Part shown: positions 18,187 to 28,104 of the stretch, piece by piece
Numbering within the stretch: the first letter of the stretch is position 1
Layout: each line of letters opens with the position of its first letter
DNA from: Saprospiraceae bacterium
Lineage (GTDB): Bacteria > Bacteroidota > Bacteroidia > Chitinophagales > Saprospiraceae
Length of the DNA: 64,000 bases
Assembly (NCBI GenBank): GCA_016708265.1
Contig: JADJGA010000012.1
Span: forward strand, 655,001 to 719,000
Reading direction: 5' to 3'
Notes under the pieces: generated by a model
Database searches by the model: none
What the model was told of the DNA's origin: nothing
What the model saw: only the letters and a program-made list of their open reading frames with translations
Translations under genes and position numbers: made by a program

Positions 18187-19743
18187 TCAACTCTGTTTTG
18201 AAGTTTGATACGTATATCTTCCGGAAGATTTGCATGGATGATGGCAGGTTGGTCTCACAAAACGATACCAATAGTAGGTAACAGTAGTTCCGTCGCCGAG
18301 GTCAGCTTTAAAAGGTCCTGCAGTTGGTCCGGGGTTTTTCCAGGGGCCATTGGGATCCTGCCAGTGACAGTCCGGGTCTAAAGGTGTCAAATAGGCAATT
18401 TCTGTTCGTGGCGATACAGGTACGGCAGTAGTTAACAATTGAGTAGAAGATGGTACAGATCCCTCTTCAATAGCATGCCATAGATTATCCGGATCGAGTT
18501 TGAAATATTCCGGTAAGATAAAGTTGTTTGCATCTTTGTTAACTGTGTTCAGGTCAAATTTAAAACCCATGGTGTTTTCATTTTGCTGAACATTATCTAT
18601 GTAATTCAAATCAATGTCATGTTTTACACCATTATTTGAATTTTCAGAGATTTCAGCTGCCATATCACCTCCATTATTGACGAATGAAACACCATAGCTT
18701 CCTGTCTCATTTAGATGAGGAAGGGCAGCAGGTCCTCCGTTGAACCAGGATTCCAGATCATTCCAAAGGGCATTTTTAGAGTAAACTGAAATATTATTCA
18801 GAAGTATTGTATTATCCTCATCACTTGCCGGAAATTGTAATCTGTTTGTTTTAGCATAACGATTTCCGTTTACATCCTTAGAAATAATGGCAGGTGATCC
18901 TGCATGCTCAATCCCGAAACCGACATTCGGTTCAGAGGGTCTTGAGTCCAGGAATAATCCTTCCAAAAGCGGATCCTGCAATGCTGGTTCAGTCCAGAAA
19001 GTGGGTAAAAAGAAGCTTGCGGGACCTTTGAAGTTGGTGGAATTTAAAAATAAAGTCCAGCATTGATTACCCGTCTCGATATTACTGCCATGAGTATTTT
19101 GAATTGGTTCAGTTAATGGCAAAGGAATATATCCATATCCCAGCATTTCTCCATTCAAACTTTGCGCCAAATTCAACCCATCTGGTGCCCAAAGCAGCTT
19201 GTTTGATAATTGGGCTACACCATATTTACCTCCGGGAGTGCTCCAATCTCTCTGTCCATTGGGTAATATATCACTCCTCCCGGCACCTGGTCCATTTGCC
19301 CATGCATAGAAATTAAAAGAAACACCTCCCATGATAAACTTAGGTATTTTTGTACCGAAACGCGTATCATGCCACCAGCCTAAGCCCCCTTCAATGGTTA
19401 TATAAAACTGATCAGGCTCATTACCAGTCCGCTGGGTGGTCAACCAACTACTACTCAATCCCGTTTGGAACCTATCTGGTCCGGGATAATTTTTAAATAT
19501 CGGGTATGCTGCACTATACATGGTATAGCCTGAACCATAGGTCTTGTCAGCAATATTTTCTGTGGATATCCAGGTGAATCCACTTTTTGTTGCATTTACA
19601 ACCTGAGCATAAGTATTGTAACATAATCCTAAAAAAATACTCAGTATAAAAATAGTCATAAATGGAACATGTGCAATTTGGAGACTAATATCGGCTCTGC
19701 CACAACAGATCATCGATAGATTTATTTGATTTTTGAAATTCAT
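18187..19743 (-). CDS. N-terminal half of the split SASA/T9SS esterase protein
   Basis: 518 residues. The frame begins MNFKNQINLSMICC, with the hydrophobic export segment at about 28-46 ending in YAQVV. The body is a large secreted domain (WISTENIADKTYG to YYWYRFV) with conserved-looking W/Y/G motifs that I cannot name. The last 20 residues are an out-of-frame tail: after YYWYRFV, removing one T at about 18255 restores DQPAIIHANLPEDIR and joins the 549-residue frame without a stop. The intact protein would be about 1,120 residues with domains [unknown N-terminal]-[SASA]-[SdrD-B-like]-[T9SS]. Confidence 0.8.
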   Translation of the reverse strand: MNFKNQINLSMICCGRADISLQIAHVPFMTIFILSIFLGLCYNTYAQVVNATKSGFTWISTENIADKTYGSGYTMYSAAYPIFKNYPGPDRFQTGLSSSWLTTQRTGNEPDQFYITIEGGLGWWHDTRFGTKIPKFIMGGVSFNFYAWANGPGAGRSDILPNGQRDWSTPGGKYGVAQLSNKLLWAPDGLNLAQSLNGEMLGYGYIPLPLTEPIQNTHGSNIETGNQCWTLFLNSTNFKGPASFFLPTFWTEPALQDPLLEGLFLDSRPSEPNVGFGIEHAGSPAIISKDVNGNRYAKTNRLQFPASDEDNTILLNNISVYSKNALWNDLESWFNGGPAALPHLNETGSYGVSFVNNGGDMAAEISENSNNGVKHDIDLNYIDNVQQNENTMGFKFDLNTVNKDANNFILPEYFKLDPDNLWHAIEEGSVPSSTQLLTTAVPVSPRTEIAYLTPLDPDCHWQDPNGPWKNPGPTAGPFKADLGDGTTVTYYWYRFVRPTCHHPCKSSGRYTYQTSKQS

Positions 19744-19909
19744 TGAACTGGTATTAATGTTTCTTCAAATGTTAAATTTGTTGTATTGATGATAAAATCA
19801 CAACCATTTGTAAAATTAAAATTAATTTTCAAATATAAAGGAAAATTGATTATGCCTTTCTATTTTGTCTGTTCGTCTATTATTTTGGGATTCGCTCTGC
19901 AAAAAGTGA

Positions 19910-20044
19910 AACGACGATTGGCGGTATGTTTTTGTTGCCGATTTCGGAGCACGGCACTGTCAAGCCATAATGAAGTCTGAAGCGAGCCACAGTAGTTGAT
20001 TTCCGCACTATCACGGCAATAAAATATACCGCATGTTGTGTGTT
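19910..20044 (-). repeat. attC-like long hairpin beside vanZ
   Basis: Arms at 19921-19940 and 20014-20032 pair over about 19 bp (GCGGTATGTTTTTGTTGCCG against the complement of CGGCAATAAAATATACCGC) with two mismatches and one bulge. The outer ends carry AACG at 19910-19913 and GTT at 20042-20044, with a 7-8 nt unpaired spacer on each side. This is the architecture of integron attC sites. In the vanZ orientation it starts 4 bp after the vanZ stop, the usual place of attC. Confidence 0.55.
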
Positions 20045-20048
20045 ATAA

Positions 20049-20441
20049 TTATTCATTTTTCTGTCCTTGCTTTTCAAACTTATCAATTATTGTCAAATCA
20101 ATTACAACACCTAATCCAACTCCAATTACATACATTAGTAAATCCCAAGGGTCAAAAGTCCTGCCAAGAAATTCAATTTCATAAAGTTGTAATATTTCCA
20201 CTATTGTTCCAAAAGCAACTGTGATTATTGCACCTATGATTCGGGCTTTAATTACTGATATGTTCTTTCTTAATGATATTTGTATCAATAAGTATAGATT
20301 CATAGGTAGCAGAATGTCAATTAAATATCCACGAATAAAATGCTTGAAAATTCCTTGATAATCAGGACCAATGACGAAATGTAATAGTCCAACAAATATG
20401 GAAATTGAAACAATTATATAAGTGCTTTTTTTGTTCTTCAT
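20049..20441 (-). CDS. VanZ-like membrane protein
   Basis: 130 residues with four membrane helices and the VanZ core (VEILQLYEI, then GRTFDPWDLLMYVIGVGLG), where the ExxQ and GRxFDxxD motif is diagnostic. VanZ-like proteins affect tolerance of envelope-active antibiotics and phage in Gram-positives; in Bacteroidota the role is unknown. The stop codon lies next to the attC-like hairpin, and the upstream spacer 20460-20600 also has complementary segments, so the gene resembles a mobile cassette. Confidence 0.82.
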   Translation of the reverse strand: MKNKKSTYIIVSISIFVGLLHFVIGPDYQGIFKHFIRGYLIDILLPMNLYLLIQISLRKNISVIKARIIGAIITVAFGTIVEILQLYEIEFLGRTFDPWDLLMYVIGVGLGVVIDLTIIDKFEKQGQKNE

Positions 20442-20628
20442 TTTGTCATATTAATATTTGTTAAATTGCCCTTATATCAACAGACGAGTGCAGGTTTATG
20501 TGCTTTTTGCCTTAGACCTACGCTCATGGCGAAGCCTGGCGTATCAATCAAAAGCGAAATTCTGCTTAGGTGATGTTACCAACTGGCAATATTATCATTT
20601 TATCTTTCTTTTTTATAATATAGTTTTC

Positions 20629-22470
20629 TTATTGATATACGATTGTAGTTGGTTTTCCAATTTCAAAATCCTGAAACCCAAAATCAGTTGTTTTAAATGA
20701 ATTAATTTTAAAAACATCCGAACCACGGCCTGGAATTGTTGGATAAAAAGAAATTGAAAATTGAAAAGTACTGAAAACCAAAGATTCATTTTTAATTAAA
20801 ACTCCGAGCCCTATTAGTGAATACATTTTATTGTTTTTAAATCCTGAATTTGAATTACTAAGCATTCCAATAGAATAAATAAAATAGGGTCCGAAACGGA
20901 ATCCTAAAATATTCCAGGGAGCATATGATTGTGTTTGAAAAGTAAATAATATACGGTTCGTACCAGTTAATGAAACACTATTAAAACCATCAATACCAAA
21001 ACCATCATTAATAGTTAAGCTCTCATATGAAAATCGGTGGATGCCGTAAGTTACCTGTGGTTTGACAAATTGCCGGAATCTCCATTTGCCTATACTAAAT
21101 AATTCTGTAAAATAATTCATACTTACTTTAATTTCTCCTTGCTCGGTATGTGAGGAATGAAAAAAAGTACTGTATTCAAAGCTGTAACTCAAATATCCCC
21201 ACTTATAATGGTTGCCTGATGAAAAGCGCATACCTAAGTACAACCGATTGATATTATTTTTCATTTGAAAGCCGCCTGTTATATTGAAAACCATGCCAAT
21301 AGGAACATCTTCTGTTTTACCAAATTTGAAAATATATTTGTCCTGCACATATTTTCTTGTCGATATACCTATGCTTGCCATATAGAAATTCTCGTCGGAA
21401 AATAAATGAAGCGTGTCAAACTCCATCAATGGTTTTTCAAGAAAATGAACCGTATAATACCTTACAGCAGAAATCAAATTTGTTGTCCTGCTATTTTCTG
21501 ATTGGCCTTTAAATATTCGAGTTGCATTACCAACCCAGTAATCCTGTGTATTCATCTTGAATCGCTGTAATACAGAAACAGAATCAGCTGAATGAAGTGA
21601 ATCTCTGTAAAACTGCTGCATGAAATTCATGCCAGCTGCCCACTTTGCATAAGATGAAAAGAACGGACGATCAATGGAGAAAATTTTATTGGAATTTTTA
21701 AATTCATCCATGCTATAATGTAGTGTTGTGTTTATATATGTATTGCGAATGTTGGGTATATAATAATTTGCATTGTATGCATAGTCTCCCGTTTTATGAA
21801 GCCAGTCAAAGCCTGGTTTTAATTCGTGGCCTAATCCCAAAATATTTTTATCAGTTAATTGAATCGATATATTTGAATTGGAAATACCGACATTAGCAGC
21901 AATGCTCCAATTATCTAATTCGCGAATAAAAATATCTACAGAATCCGAGTTCTTTGAAGTTGCTATAACGAGAAAAGAAACATCGTGCACGTAACTCTGT
22001 TTTCGTACTAATCGTTCCGATTCCTTTACCAACAACGAATCGAATACTTGATTTTGTCTTATCAACAACAAGTTTCTAATAGTAATTCGCTGAGACTTTA
22101 AATGCAAATTATTACCTGCCCTAGCTAAATAATTTTGAGATATTATACCGGTATCAGTAACTGAATAACCGAACGGATCAAGTGTTTCAATGTTTATGTT
22201 CCTTATGATTTTGCCTTCAAAGGTCCTGTATTGTTTTTGTACAAGGGGTTTGCTTTTTTTCTTCTTTTCATTATTTGTTTTTGTACTAACAGCAACTGGC
22301 TTAAAAACTAACCGATACATAAAATTTGTAAACTTTCGTCGTTTGGCAAAAGCTTCAATATTCTTATAAATACGTGTTGAATCTTTTTTTTCAATAGGCT
22401 CCTGTGCAAATGAAAAATCACTTGGCAGAATAGAAATAGAAAAAAGGATTAATAAAATTTTGAAAAACAT
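20629..22470 (-). CDS. BamA/Omp85-like outer-membrane protein
   Basis: 613 residues. The signal peptide is MFFKILLILFSISILPSDFSFAQ. Residues about 85-180 form a POTRA-like module (GKIIRNINIETLDPFGYSV), with VRKQSYVHDVSFLVIATS as its second strand-helix pair. The rest is a long series of amphipathic strands typical of the bacterial surface antigen (Omp85) barrel. It ends FGFQDFEIGKPTTIVYQ, without the usual terminal aromatic residue. It is shorter than BamA itself, so a TamA-like or other Omp85 paralogue is more likely. Insertion of outer-membrane proteins is inferred. Confidence 0.78.
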   Translation of the reverse strand: MFFKILLILFSISILPSDFSFAQEPIEKKDSTRIYKNIEAFAKRRKFTNFMYRLVFKPVAVSTKTNNEKKKKSKPLVQKQYRTFEGKIIRNINIETLDPFGYSVTDTGIISQNYLARAGNNLHLKSQRITIRNLLLIRQNQVFDSLLVKESERLVRKQSYVHDVSFLVIATSKNSDSVDIFIRELDNWSIAANVGISNSNISIQLTDKNILGLGHELKPGFDWLHKTGDYAYNANYYIPNIRNTYINTTLHYSMDEFKNSNKIFSIDRPFFSSYAKWAAGMNFMQQFYRDSLHSADSVSVLQRFKMNTQDYWVGNATRIFKGQSENSRTTNLISAVRYYTVHFLEKPLMEFDTLHLFSDENFYMASIGISTRKYVQDKYIFKFGKTEDVPIGMVFNITGGFQMKNNINRLYLGMRFSSGNHYKWGYLSYSFEYSTFFHSSHTEQGEIKVSMNYFTELFSIGKWRFRQFVKPQVTYGIHRFSYESLTINDGFGIDGFNSVSLTGTNRILFTFQTQSYAPWNILGFRFGPYFIYSIGMLSNSNSGFKNNKMYSLIGLGVLIKNESLVFSTFQFSISFYPTIPGRGSDVFKINSFKTTDFGFQDFEIGKPTTIVYQ

Positions 22471-22797
22471 TTTCTTTTATCATTTTTGAATACATTAAGG
22501 TTGTCATTTTATATTGTTTGGATATTCTAATTTACAATGGTCAATTTATTATAATTCTATAATTTTTCAATTTCTATCAGGATATTTTTTCTTTTAAAAC
22601 TATATTGTAATTTTATCTATCATGTCTATTTTTTCGAGAATCTTGTTGAAACGGGATCTCTGTTGCTTGTTGGTAGTTCCAATATCTGTGTACCATAATT
22701 ACCAAAACGGTGTATTTATTCTCTATAATATAGTTGGCTTTGTTTACCTTTTTTGCATTTGATGGTGAATAATAATTTTTTCAAATGTATAAAAATT
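22471..22797. other. Intergenic region, no gene recognised
   Basis: AT-rich spacer between the Omp85-like gene and the recombinase relic. A minus-strand frame ending near 22615 (RSRFNKILEKIDMIDK) is protein-like but very short, without a start and not recognised. It may be further decayed coding sequence. Confidence 0.35.
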
Positions 22798-23400
22798 TCA
22801 TAGATTATCAAAAGGACTTGATATTTTTTGTAAACTTTTTTCACTTACATGAATATAAATCTCAGTAGTTTTACTGCTCTTGTGGCCTAGCAGCTCTTGA
22901 ATATATCGTAAATCAGTTCCGCTTTCAAATAAATGTGTGGCATAACTGTGTAGTAACCAATGCAATGTAGCAGGCTTTTTTATTTTTGCCAAAGATAAAG
23001 CATTTTTAAGTACTTTTTGAAGACTTTGTTCTGAATATTTTTCATTTTCTTTCCTTCCTTCAAATAACCAACGTGAGGGTTAATATAAGTTATAATATTG
23101 TCTGAGTATTTCAATAATTTTGTCAGCAACTGGAATCAGACTATCCTTTTTGCCTTTTGAATTAAGGATATTAAGCATGTGTCATTTGGAATCTATGTTT
23201 TAGGGTCTCAGGTTGAGTAGTTCACTTTTTCTTAAGCCTCAGGCATAAATCAAGTTCAATATGGTTTTGCTCCATTTGGATCCGGATATTTTCTTTATTT
23301 TGGATATTAGACCCTGATCATAAGGAAATTCTATTATCAGCCTTTGTTCGTTTTTGTGAATTATTCTTGAAATTTTTATAATTCTTAATAAGTCATTCTA
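22798..23400 (-). pseudogene. Tyrosine recombinase pseudogene, IntI/XerC-like
   Basis: The minus strand from about 23400 down encodes an N-terminal piece (IIEFPYDQGLISKIKKISG, KWSKT), then jumps directly to LIYA, GLRKSELLNL and KGKKDSLIPVADKIIEIL, so the core-binding domain of about 130 residues is deleted. At least four in-frame stops follow (after LIYA, after NLRP, after IDSK and after YYNLY). The C-terminal part from 22992 is intact: HSYATHLFESGTDLRYIQ, LGHKSSKTTEIYIHVS and a final SSPFDNL, close to integron integrases (SPLD-x-L). The HxxR catalytic arginine is replaced by Leu, so even this fragment is inactive. Confidence 0.85.
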
Positions 23401-23531
23401 TGTTATTAAACAGAAAATTTTATACGGCTTCGCCTTACTTAAGTCGCAAGGGAATAAGGTAAATCAGATTGCACCATTAGAGGTGTAAATGTAAAAAAAT
23501 ATAAATTATTTGTATTATATTTTCAAAAAAC

Positions 23532-23732
23532 TCAGATTTTTTTCTTCAACTTTGAAAGTATCAGCATTGCAATTCCGAATACAAGCATTATCAGCCCCGA
23601 CCATAAATTGATATTTATATTCAAAGACTTTTCGTACATCGCAGTATCTGACTTTGTGACAATTCCATAAATTGTCAGTATCACACCCATGATGCTGAAC
23701 AGTAGTCCTATTGGAAGTTTTATATCTAACAT
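23532..23732 (-). CDS. Small two-helix membrane protein
   Basis: 66 residues with two membrane helices (residues about 6-25 and 44-60) and a charged C terminus KLKKKI. It follows the sugar symporter gene by about 110 bp on the same strand. Its conservation as part of the galactose cluster is possible but cannot be checked here. No function is known. Confidence 0.6.
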   Translation of the reverse strand: MLDIKLPIGLLFSIMGVILTIYGIVTKSDTAMYEKSLNININLWSGLIMLVFGIAMLILSKLKKKI

Positions 23733-23844
23733 GATTAAGTTAATAGTTAAAAGTTAATAATTAAAAGCTTATTAGGTTTATAAGGTTTATGAAGTTTATA
23801 TTTGAATTAAAAATTTACAATTTACAATTTGTTCATAAAGTTTA

Positions 23845-25572
23845 TTACCAGAATAGTATTGTCAGGATCACAGCCATTGCCAGCACAAATATAGCCAGGG
23901 TACCTGATCGTCTGTACCGGACTGTATTGTGCTCTATTACTTTTGGTGTCAGTGAATAAACCAGTCCTGCCAGTTCGCTGTCCTGCTTCTGCTGTTTAGT
24001 GATCAATGACAATATCACCGTCACAACAGCACTTGCAGAGCATGCATATATAGCTGTCCAGAAATTCTGTGCCATCTCGACCGGATATATGTGCACTACT
24101 CCGAGCCATCCACCTTTGACGAGTGTTGATGCTCCGGCAGGTATCGTCAGGCCATGATGCAGCAGAGCTATGAATAAACCTGTCAGTAATCCGATAAATG
24201 CAGCATGTCCTGTCGTTCTTTTCCAGAACATTCCAAGGAAAATAATTGCAAACAACGGGGCATTTACCATTGAAAATATAGTCTGAAGAAAATCCATGAT
24301 ATTTCCGAACATGCCTGCAAGATAGGCAGCACCAATACTTGCTATTACTCCGAAAATTGTAGCAAGCCTTCCTACTTTGAGGTAATGCTTTGAGTCAGCT
24401 TCAGTATTTCCGGTCACAGGACGAATATAGCTCTGATATATATCATAAGTCCATACTGTATTGAAAGCAGATACATTGCCAGCCATACCCGACATAAATG
24501 AAGCTAAGAGAGCAGTGATACCCAGTCCCAGAACTCCAGCCGGCAGATAATGCTTGAGAAGCATTATGATTGTCAGGTCATAATTTGTCTGTCCGTATTC
24601 GTTATTAGGGATCGTAAAACCGGAAGCAGGATCATTCATCAGTACAAGGGCAACAATTCCGGGAATAATGATAAGGAAAGGGATCAGCATCTTAGGAATC
24701 GCTCCGATAAGTGGAGTATTCCGGGCTGCAGTAGTTGATTCGGCAGCCATAGCCCTCTGCACTATAAGAAAATTTGTGCACCAGTAACCAAATGACAGGA
24801 CAAACCCAAGGCCGGCAAAAATACCATACCACTCTACTCCCATAGGATTTGAAGCCGATGAACCCGTATATTTCCAGGTTGTTGTGTAGGTGTCCGGGGC
24901 AAATCCTTTGGCAGTGACTATAGGGTCCAAACCTTCCTTTAGTCCTTCCCATCCTCCGACCTGGTGAAGACTGAGGTATGCGATTGGCAATAAGCCGATG
25001 ATAATGATGAAAAATTGCAGCACTTCATTGTAAATGGCCGATGACAGTCCACCAAGATAGGTATAAGCGAGGACTATCGCAGCTGATAATATCAGGCTAA
25101 GATTGAAATCCCAGCCAAGAACTTTTTCCATCAACAGTGCAAGAGCATACATAGAGATACCTGATGCCAGGATTGTCATTAAAGCAAACATGATTGCATT
25201 GAGGCCTCTTGTCTTTTCATCAAAACGCAGTTTGAGATACTCTGGCACAGACCTGGCTTTAGAGCCATAATAGAAAGGCATCATGAACAGTGCCAGAAAA
25301 ACCATCGCAGGAATAGCACCGATCCAGTAAAAATGTGTTGTAAGCATACCGTATTTTGCGCCGGATCCTGTCATACCCATCACTTCGAGTGCACCAAGGT
25401 TAGTCGAAATAAATGCAAGACCTGCCACCCAAGCTGGCATTGACCTGCCTGCTTCAAGAAATGCACTAGCATCTTTCATATATCTTTTCAATACCCATCC
25501 GATACCCAGAACAAATACAAAGTATATTACCATAATGAGGTAATCGATCCATGACAATTGAAAAATTTCCAT
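23845..25572 (-). CDS. Sodium/solute symporter (SSS), SglT-like galactose transporter
   Basis: 575 residues, 13 or 14 membrane helices. It has the SSS-family features GRSMPAWVAGLAFISTNLG near the N terminus, with the Na+-site region around SGAKYGM, plus RSVPEYLKLRF and a LGGLSSAIYNEVLQF segment. The lineage matches the SglT (Na+/galactose-glucose) group. Its place downstream of galM and galK on the same strand makes galactose or a galactoside the inferred substrate. Inner membrane. Confidence 0.9.
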   Translation of the reverse strand: MEIFQLSWIDYLIMVIYFVFVLGIGWVLKRYMKDASAFLEAGRSMPAWVAGLAFISTNLGALEVMGMTGSGAKYGMLTTHFYWIGAIPAMVFLALFMMPFYYGSKARSVPEYLKLRFDEKTRGLNAIMFALMTILASGISMYALALLMEKVLGWDFNLSLILSAAIVLAYTYLGGLSSAIYNEVLQFFIIIIGLLPIAYLSLHQVGGWEGLKEGLDPIVTAKGFAPDTYTTTWKYTGSSASNPMGVEWYGIFAGLGFVLSFGYWCTNFLIVQRAMAAESTTAARNTPLIGAIPKMLIPFLIIIPGIVALVLMNDPASGFTIPNNEYGQTNYDLTIIMLLKHYLPAGVLGLGITALLASFMSGMAGNVSAFNTVWTYDIYQSYIRPVTGNTEADSKHYLKVGRLATIFGVIASIGAAYLAGMFGNIMDFLQTIFSMVNAPLFAIIFLGMFWKRTTGHAAFIGLLTGLFIALLHHGLTIPAGASTLVKGGWLGVVHIYPVEMAQNFWTAIYACSASAVVTVILSLITKQQKQDSELAGLVYSLTPKVIEHNTVRYRRSGTLAIFVLAMAVILTILFW

Positions 25573-25888
25573 ATTTTAAAATTGAAGTTTTTAAAAATAT
25601 TAATTAAAAAACAAATATATTTAATTCCATTGAATTTGAACAAAAAAAATAAAATTCCATGTATTTCAGGCTGGATTAAAATCACTGGTCCTTATCGGTA
25701 AATTTTTACCTCAACCACTCTCTTGCGAAGAGATGGGAAGTACATCATATTAAAACTTGTTTCAATATGATCGACAAGGGTGAGTTCATTCTCCACCTTG
25801 CGATTAATTTTTATAATCAACTTTGATTTTTTTAATTTCCCTATAAAAGTCGCAATGTACTCTAAATCAGTTTTTTAGCGACATCACT
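25573..25888. other. Spacer between galM and the symporter gene
   Basis: No gene is seen. An imperfect inverted repeat, CAAGGGTGAG and CTCCACCTTG near 25776-25801, lies in this gap. It may be an attenuating hairpin or mRNA-stability element that lowers or separates symporter expression from galKM. Confidence 0.35.
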
Positions 25889-26941
25889 TTACTGATGAAT
25901 AAGGCTGAATTTATAAATCGTCATGGATGTAAACTCTTCATTGACATCCAGTTCTGTTGACGGAAACTGTGGTTTATTGGGGGAATCAGGAAAATGCTGT
26001 GTCTCCAGAGCAAGAGCATAATGTTTGCCATACACTAACTCATTTTTCCCTTTCAGATTGTCGATATAATTGCCGGTATATAACTGAATACCTGGCTCAG
26101 TTGTATATACTTCCATCTGTCTTCCTGAAATATCATCATTCAATGTAGCTGCAAGTACCAGTTCTTCTGCGTTATCATATTTCAAAATCCAGCTGTTATC
26201 GTATCCGTTACCGATTATTAGCTGTTCATTTTTTTTGTTTATATCTTTGCCTATATGTTTCAGGATTGTGAAGTCGAAAGGAGTTTTTTTGACTTTTTGA
26301 GGCGGTCCCAATGGAATTTGATATATATCCGTTGGCAGAAATTCCAATGCATTGATCTGCAATCTGTGATTTAGAATATTCTCAGAATTAGCTCCGGACA
26401 AATTGAAATAAGAATGTTGCGTAGGATTGAAAATCGTTTTTTTGTCGGTTTTTGCCCTGAAATTGATCTCAAGTGAATTATCATTTCTCAGTTTATACCT
26501 CACTTCAACTGCCAGGTTTCCAGGAAATCCCTCTTCACCATCTTTGCTCATATATTTTAAAATCAGTGAGGGATCATCATCGCTTTCGACAGGAGTTATT
26601 TCCCAGAATACCTTATTGAAACCTTTATTTCCACCATGAAGGCAATTTGGTCCATTATTTACCGGCAGTGAGTATTTTTCGTTATCAATAATAAATGATG
26701 CGCTGCCTATTCTATTCGCATATCTGCCTACAAGTGCTCCGAAACTGGCATCATCATTCACATATTCTTCAAGTGTGTCAAATCCGGCAACGATATCGGA
26801 GAAATTGCCATCCTTATCAGGTGTCAGGATTGAAGTTATGATCCCACCGTAATTGATGACTTTGATCAGGATCCCATTTTTATTCTGCAGTGAATATTCG
26901 TAGACTTTACTGCCATCTTTAAGAATGCCAAACAATTTCAT
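25889..26941 (-). CDS. galM: Galactose mutarotase (aldose 1-epimerase)
   Basis: 350 residues, usual GalM length. The catalytic acid/base residues are in QHSYFNLSG (His) and LALETQHFPDSPN (Glu), and GRYANRIG is the conserved substrate loop. It interconverts beta- and alpha-D-galactose so that galactokinase receives the alpha anomer. It begins 11 bp after the galK stop on the same strand, so the two are co-transcribed. No signal peptide, so cytoplasmic. Confidence 0.95.
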   Translation of the reverse strand: MKLFGILKDGSKVYEYSLQNKNGILIKVINYGGIITSILTPDKDGNFSDIVAGFDTLEEYVNDDASFGALVGRYANRIGSASFIIDNEKYSLPVNNGPNCLHGGNKGFNKVFWEITPVESDDDPSLILKYMSKDGEEGFPGNLAVEVRYKLRNDNSLEINFRAKTDKKTIFNPTQHSYFNLSGANSENILNHRLQINALEFLPTDIYQIPLGPPQKVKKTPFDFTILKHIGKDINKKNEQLIIGNGYDNSWILKYDNAEELVLAATLNDDISGRQMEVYTTEPGIQLYTGNYIDNLKGKNELVYGKHYALALETQHFPDSPNKPQFPSTELDVNEEFTSMTIYKFSLIHQ

Positions 26942-26952
26942 TTACGTATTTT

Positions 26953-28104
26953 TTATTGTATCTGATTTGTTCCTTCCCGGATCGCAACTTCAAATATGGA
27001 ATGAGGCAAATCTTTTTTCAAATAATATTCTTTAATGATCCTGTCTTTGAAATATGTAGTTGCGTCTTTGTGAATAATATTTATAGTACATCCCCCAAAT
27101 CCTCCTCCCATCATTCTTGCTCCCAGAATTCCTTCAGTTGAAGCAGCAATATCCACTAACAGATCAAGTTCCCTGCAACTGACCTCGTATTTATTTTTCA
27201 GGCCATCATGTGATCCGAAAATCATTTTTCCGGCTTTTTTCAGGTCGTTTTTCTCAAGGGCCTGACATGTTTGTTCAAGCCTTGAATTCTCTTCGATAAC
27301 AAAGCTGCATCTGTCGTAGATCTTTCCCGGGAGCTGATCGCGGCAGGATTCAAGTTGTTCCATGCTGACATCTCTGAGGGAATTTATTTCGGGAAAATGA
27401 CCTGCAACGATTTTCACTCCCTGTTCGCACTCCAGTCTGCGGATATTGTATTCTGATGAGGCGAGATTGTGTTTCACCTCAGTATTGCACAGCAGTATGC
27501 GGTAATCACCGAGATTGAGGGGTTCGTAGCTAAAATCCAGTGAACGGCAGTCAAGTTTTATAACCCTGTCAGCCTTTCCTTGCATTACAGTGAACTGGTC
27601 CATGATCCCGCATTTCACCCCTGCATATTCATGTTCTGCCATCTGTGCCATTTTCACCATTTCGATGGTTGACAGGCCCAATGAAAAAAGCTTGTCGATT
27701 GCAAAGATGAATCCGCATTCCATTGCTGCTGACGATGATAATCCGGCTCCGATCGGGATGTTTCCGCCTACAACAACATCGAGTCCCGACACTTTGAACC
27801 CTTTTTTTGACAACTGGGCAACAATACCGAGGAGGTAATTTGACCAGGTCTCTTTTTTTTGTATTTCAATCTGATCACAGGGTATTTCTGTGGTGCTGTT
27901 AAGGTCGTAAGCGAAAAACCTGAACTTGTTCAATGAATTATGAGCTGCTGCGAAATAAAGTTCCCTGTCGATAGCGGCAGGCAGCACAAAACCTTCGTTG
28001 TAGTCTGTATGCTCACCAATGATGTTTATTCTGCCCGGGGACCTGAAAACCGAGGGGTTTGAACCGTAAAGAGATTTAAATCTGCTGATTATATCCTGTA
28101 CCAT
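26953..28104 (-). CDS. galK: Galactokinase
   Basis: 383 residues. All three GHMP-kinase motifs are present: the galactokinase signature GRINIIGEHTDYNEGFVLPA near residue 24, the ATP-binding GGNIPIGAGLSSSAAMECG, and the C-terminal MMGGGFGGCTI. The enzyme phosphorylates alpha-D-galactose at C1 with ATP, the first step of the Leloir pathway. It is the first gene of the galK-galM-symporter unit. galT and galE are not in the window. Confidence 0.96.
   Translation of the reverse strand: MVQDIISRFKSLYGSNPSVFRSPGRINIIGEHTDYNEGFVLPAAIDRELYFAAAHNSLNKFRFFAYDLNSTTEIPCDQIEIQKKETWSNYLLGIVAQLSKKGFKVSGLDVVVGGNIPIGAGLSSSAAMECGFIFAIDKLFSLGLSTIEMVKMAQMAEHEYAGVKCGIMDQFTVMQGKADRVIKLDCRSLDFSYEPLNLGDYRILLCNTEVKHNLASSEYNIRRLECEQGVKIVAGHFPEINSLRDVSMEQLESCRDQLPGKIYDRCSFVIEENSRLEQTCQALEKNDLKKAGKMIFGSHDGLKNKYEVSCRELDLLVDIAASTEGILGARMMGGGFGGCTINIIHKDATTYFKDRIIKEYYLKKDLPHSIFEVAIREGTNQIQ

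Noticed and set aside
22615..22712. Minus-strand peptide ending RSRFNKILEKIDMIDK
   Set aside because: Protein-like but under 35 residues, without a start or recognisable relatives.
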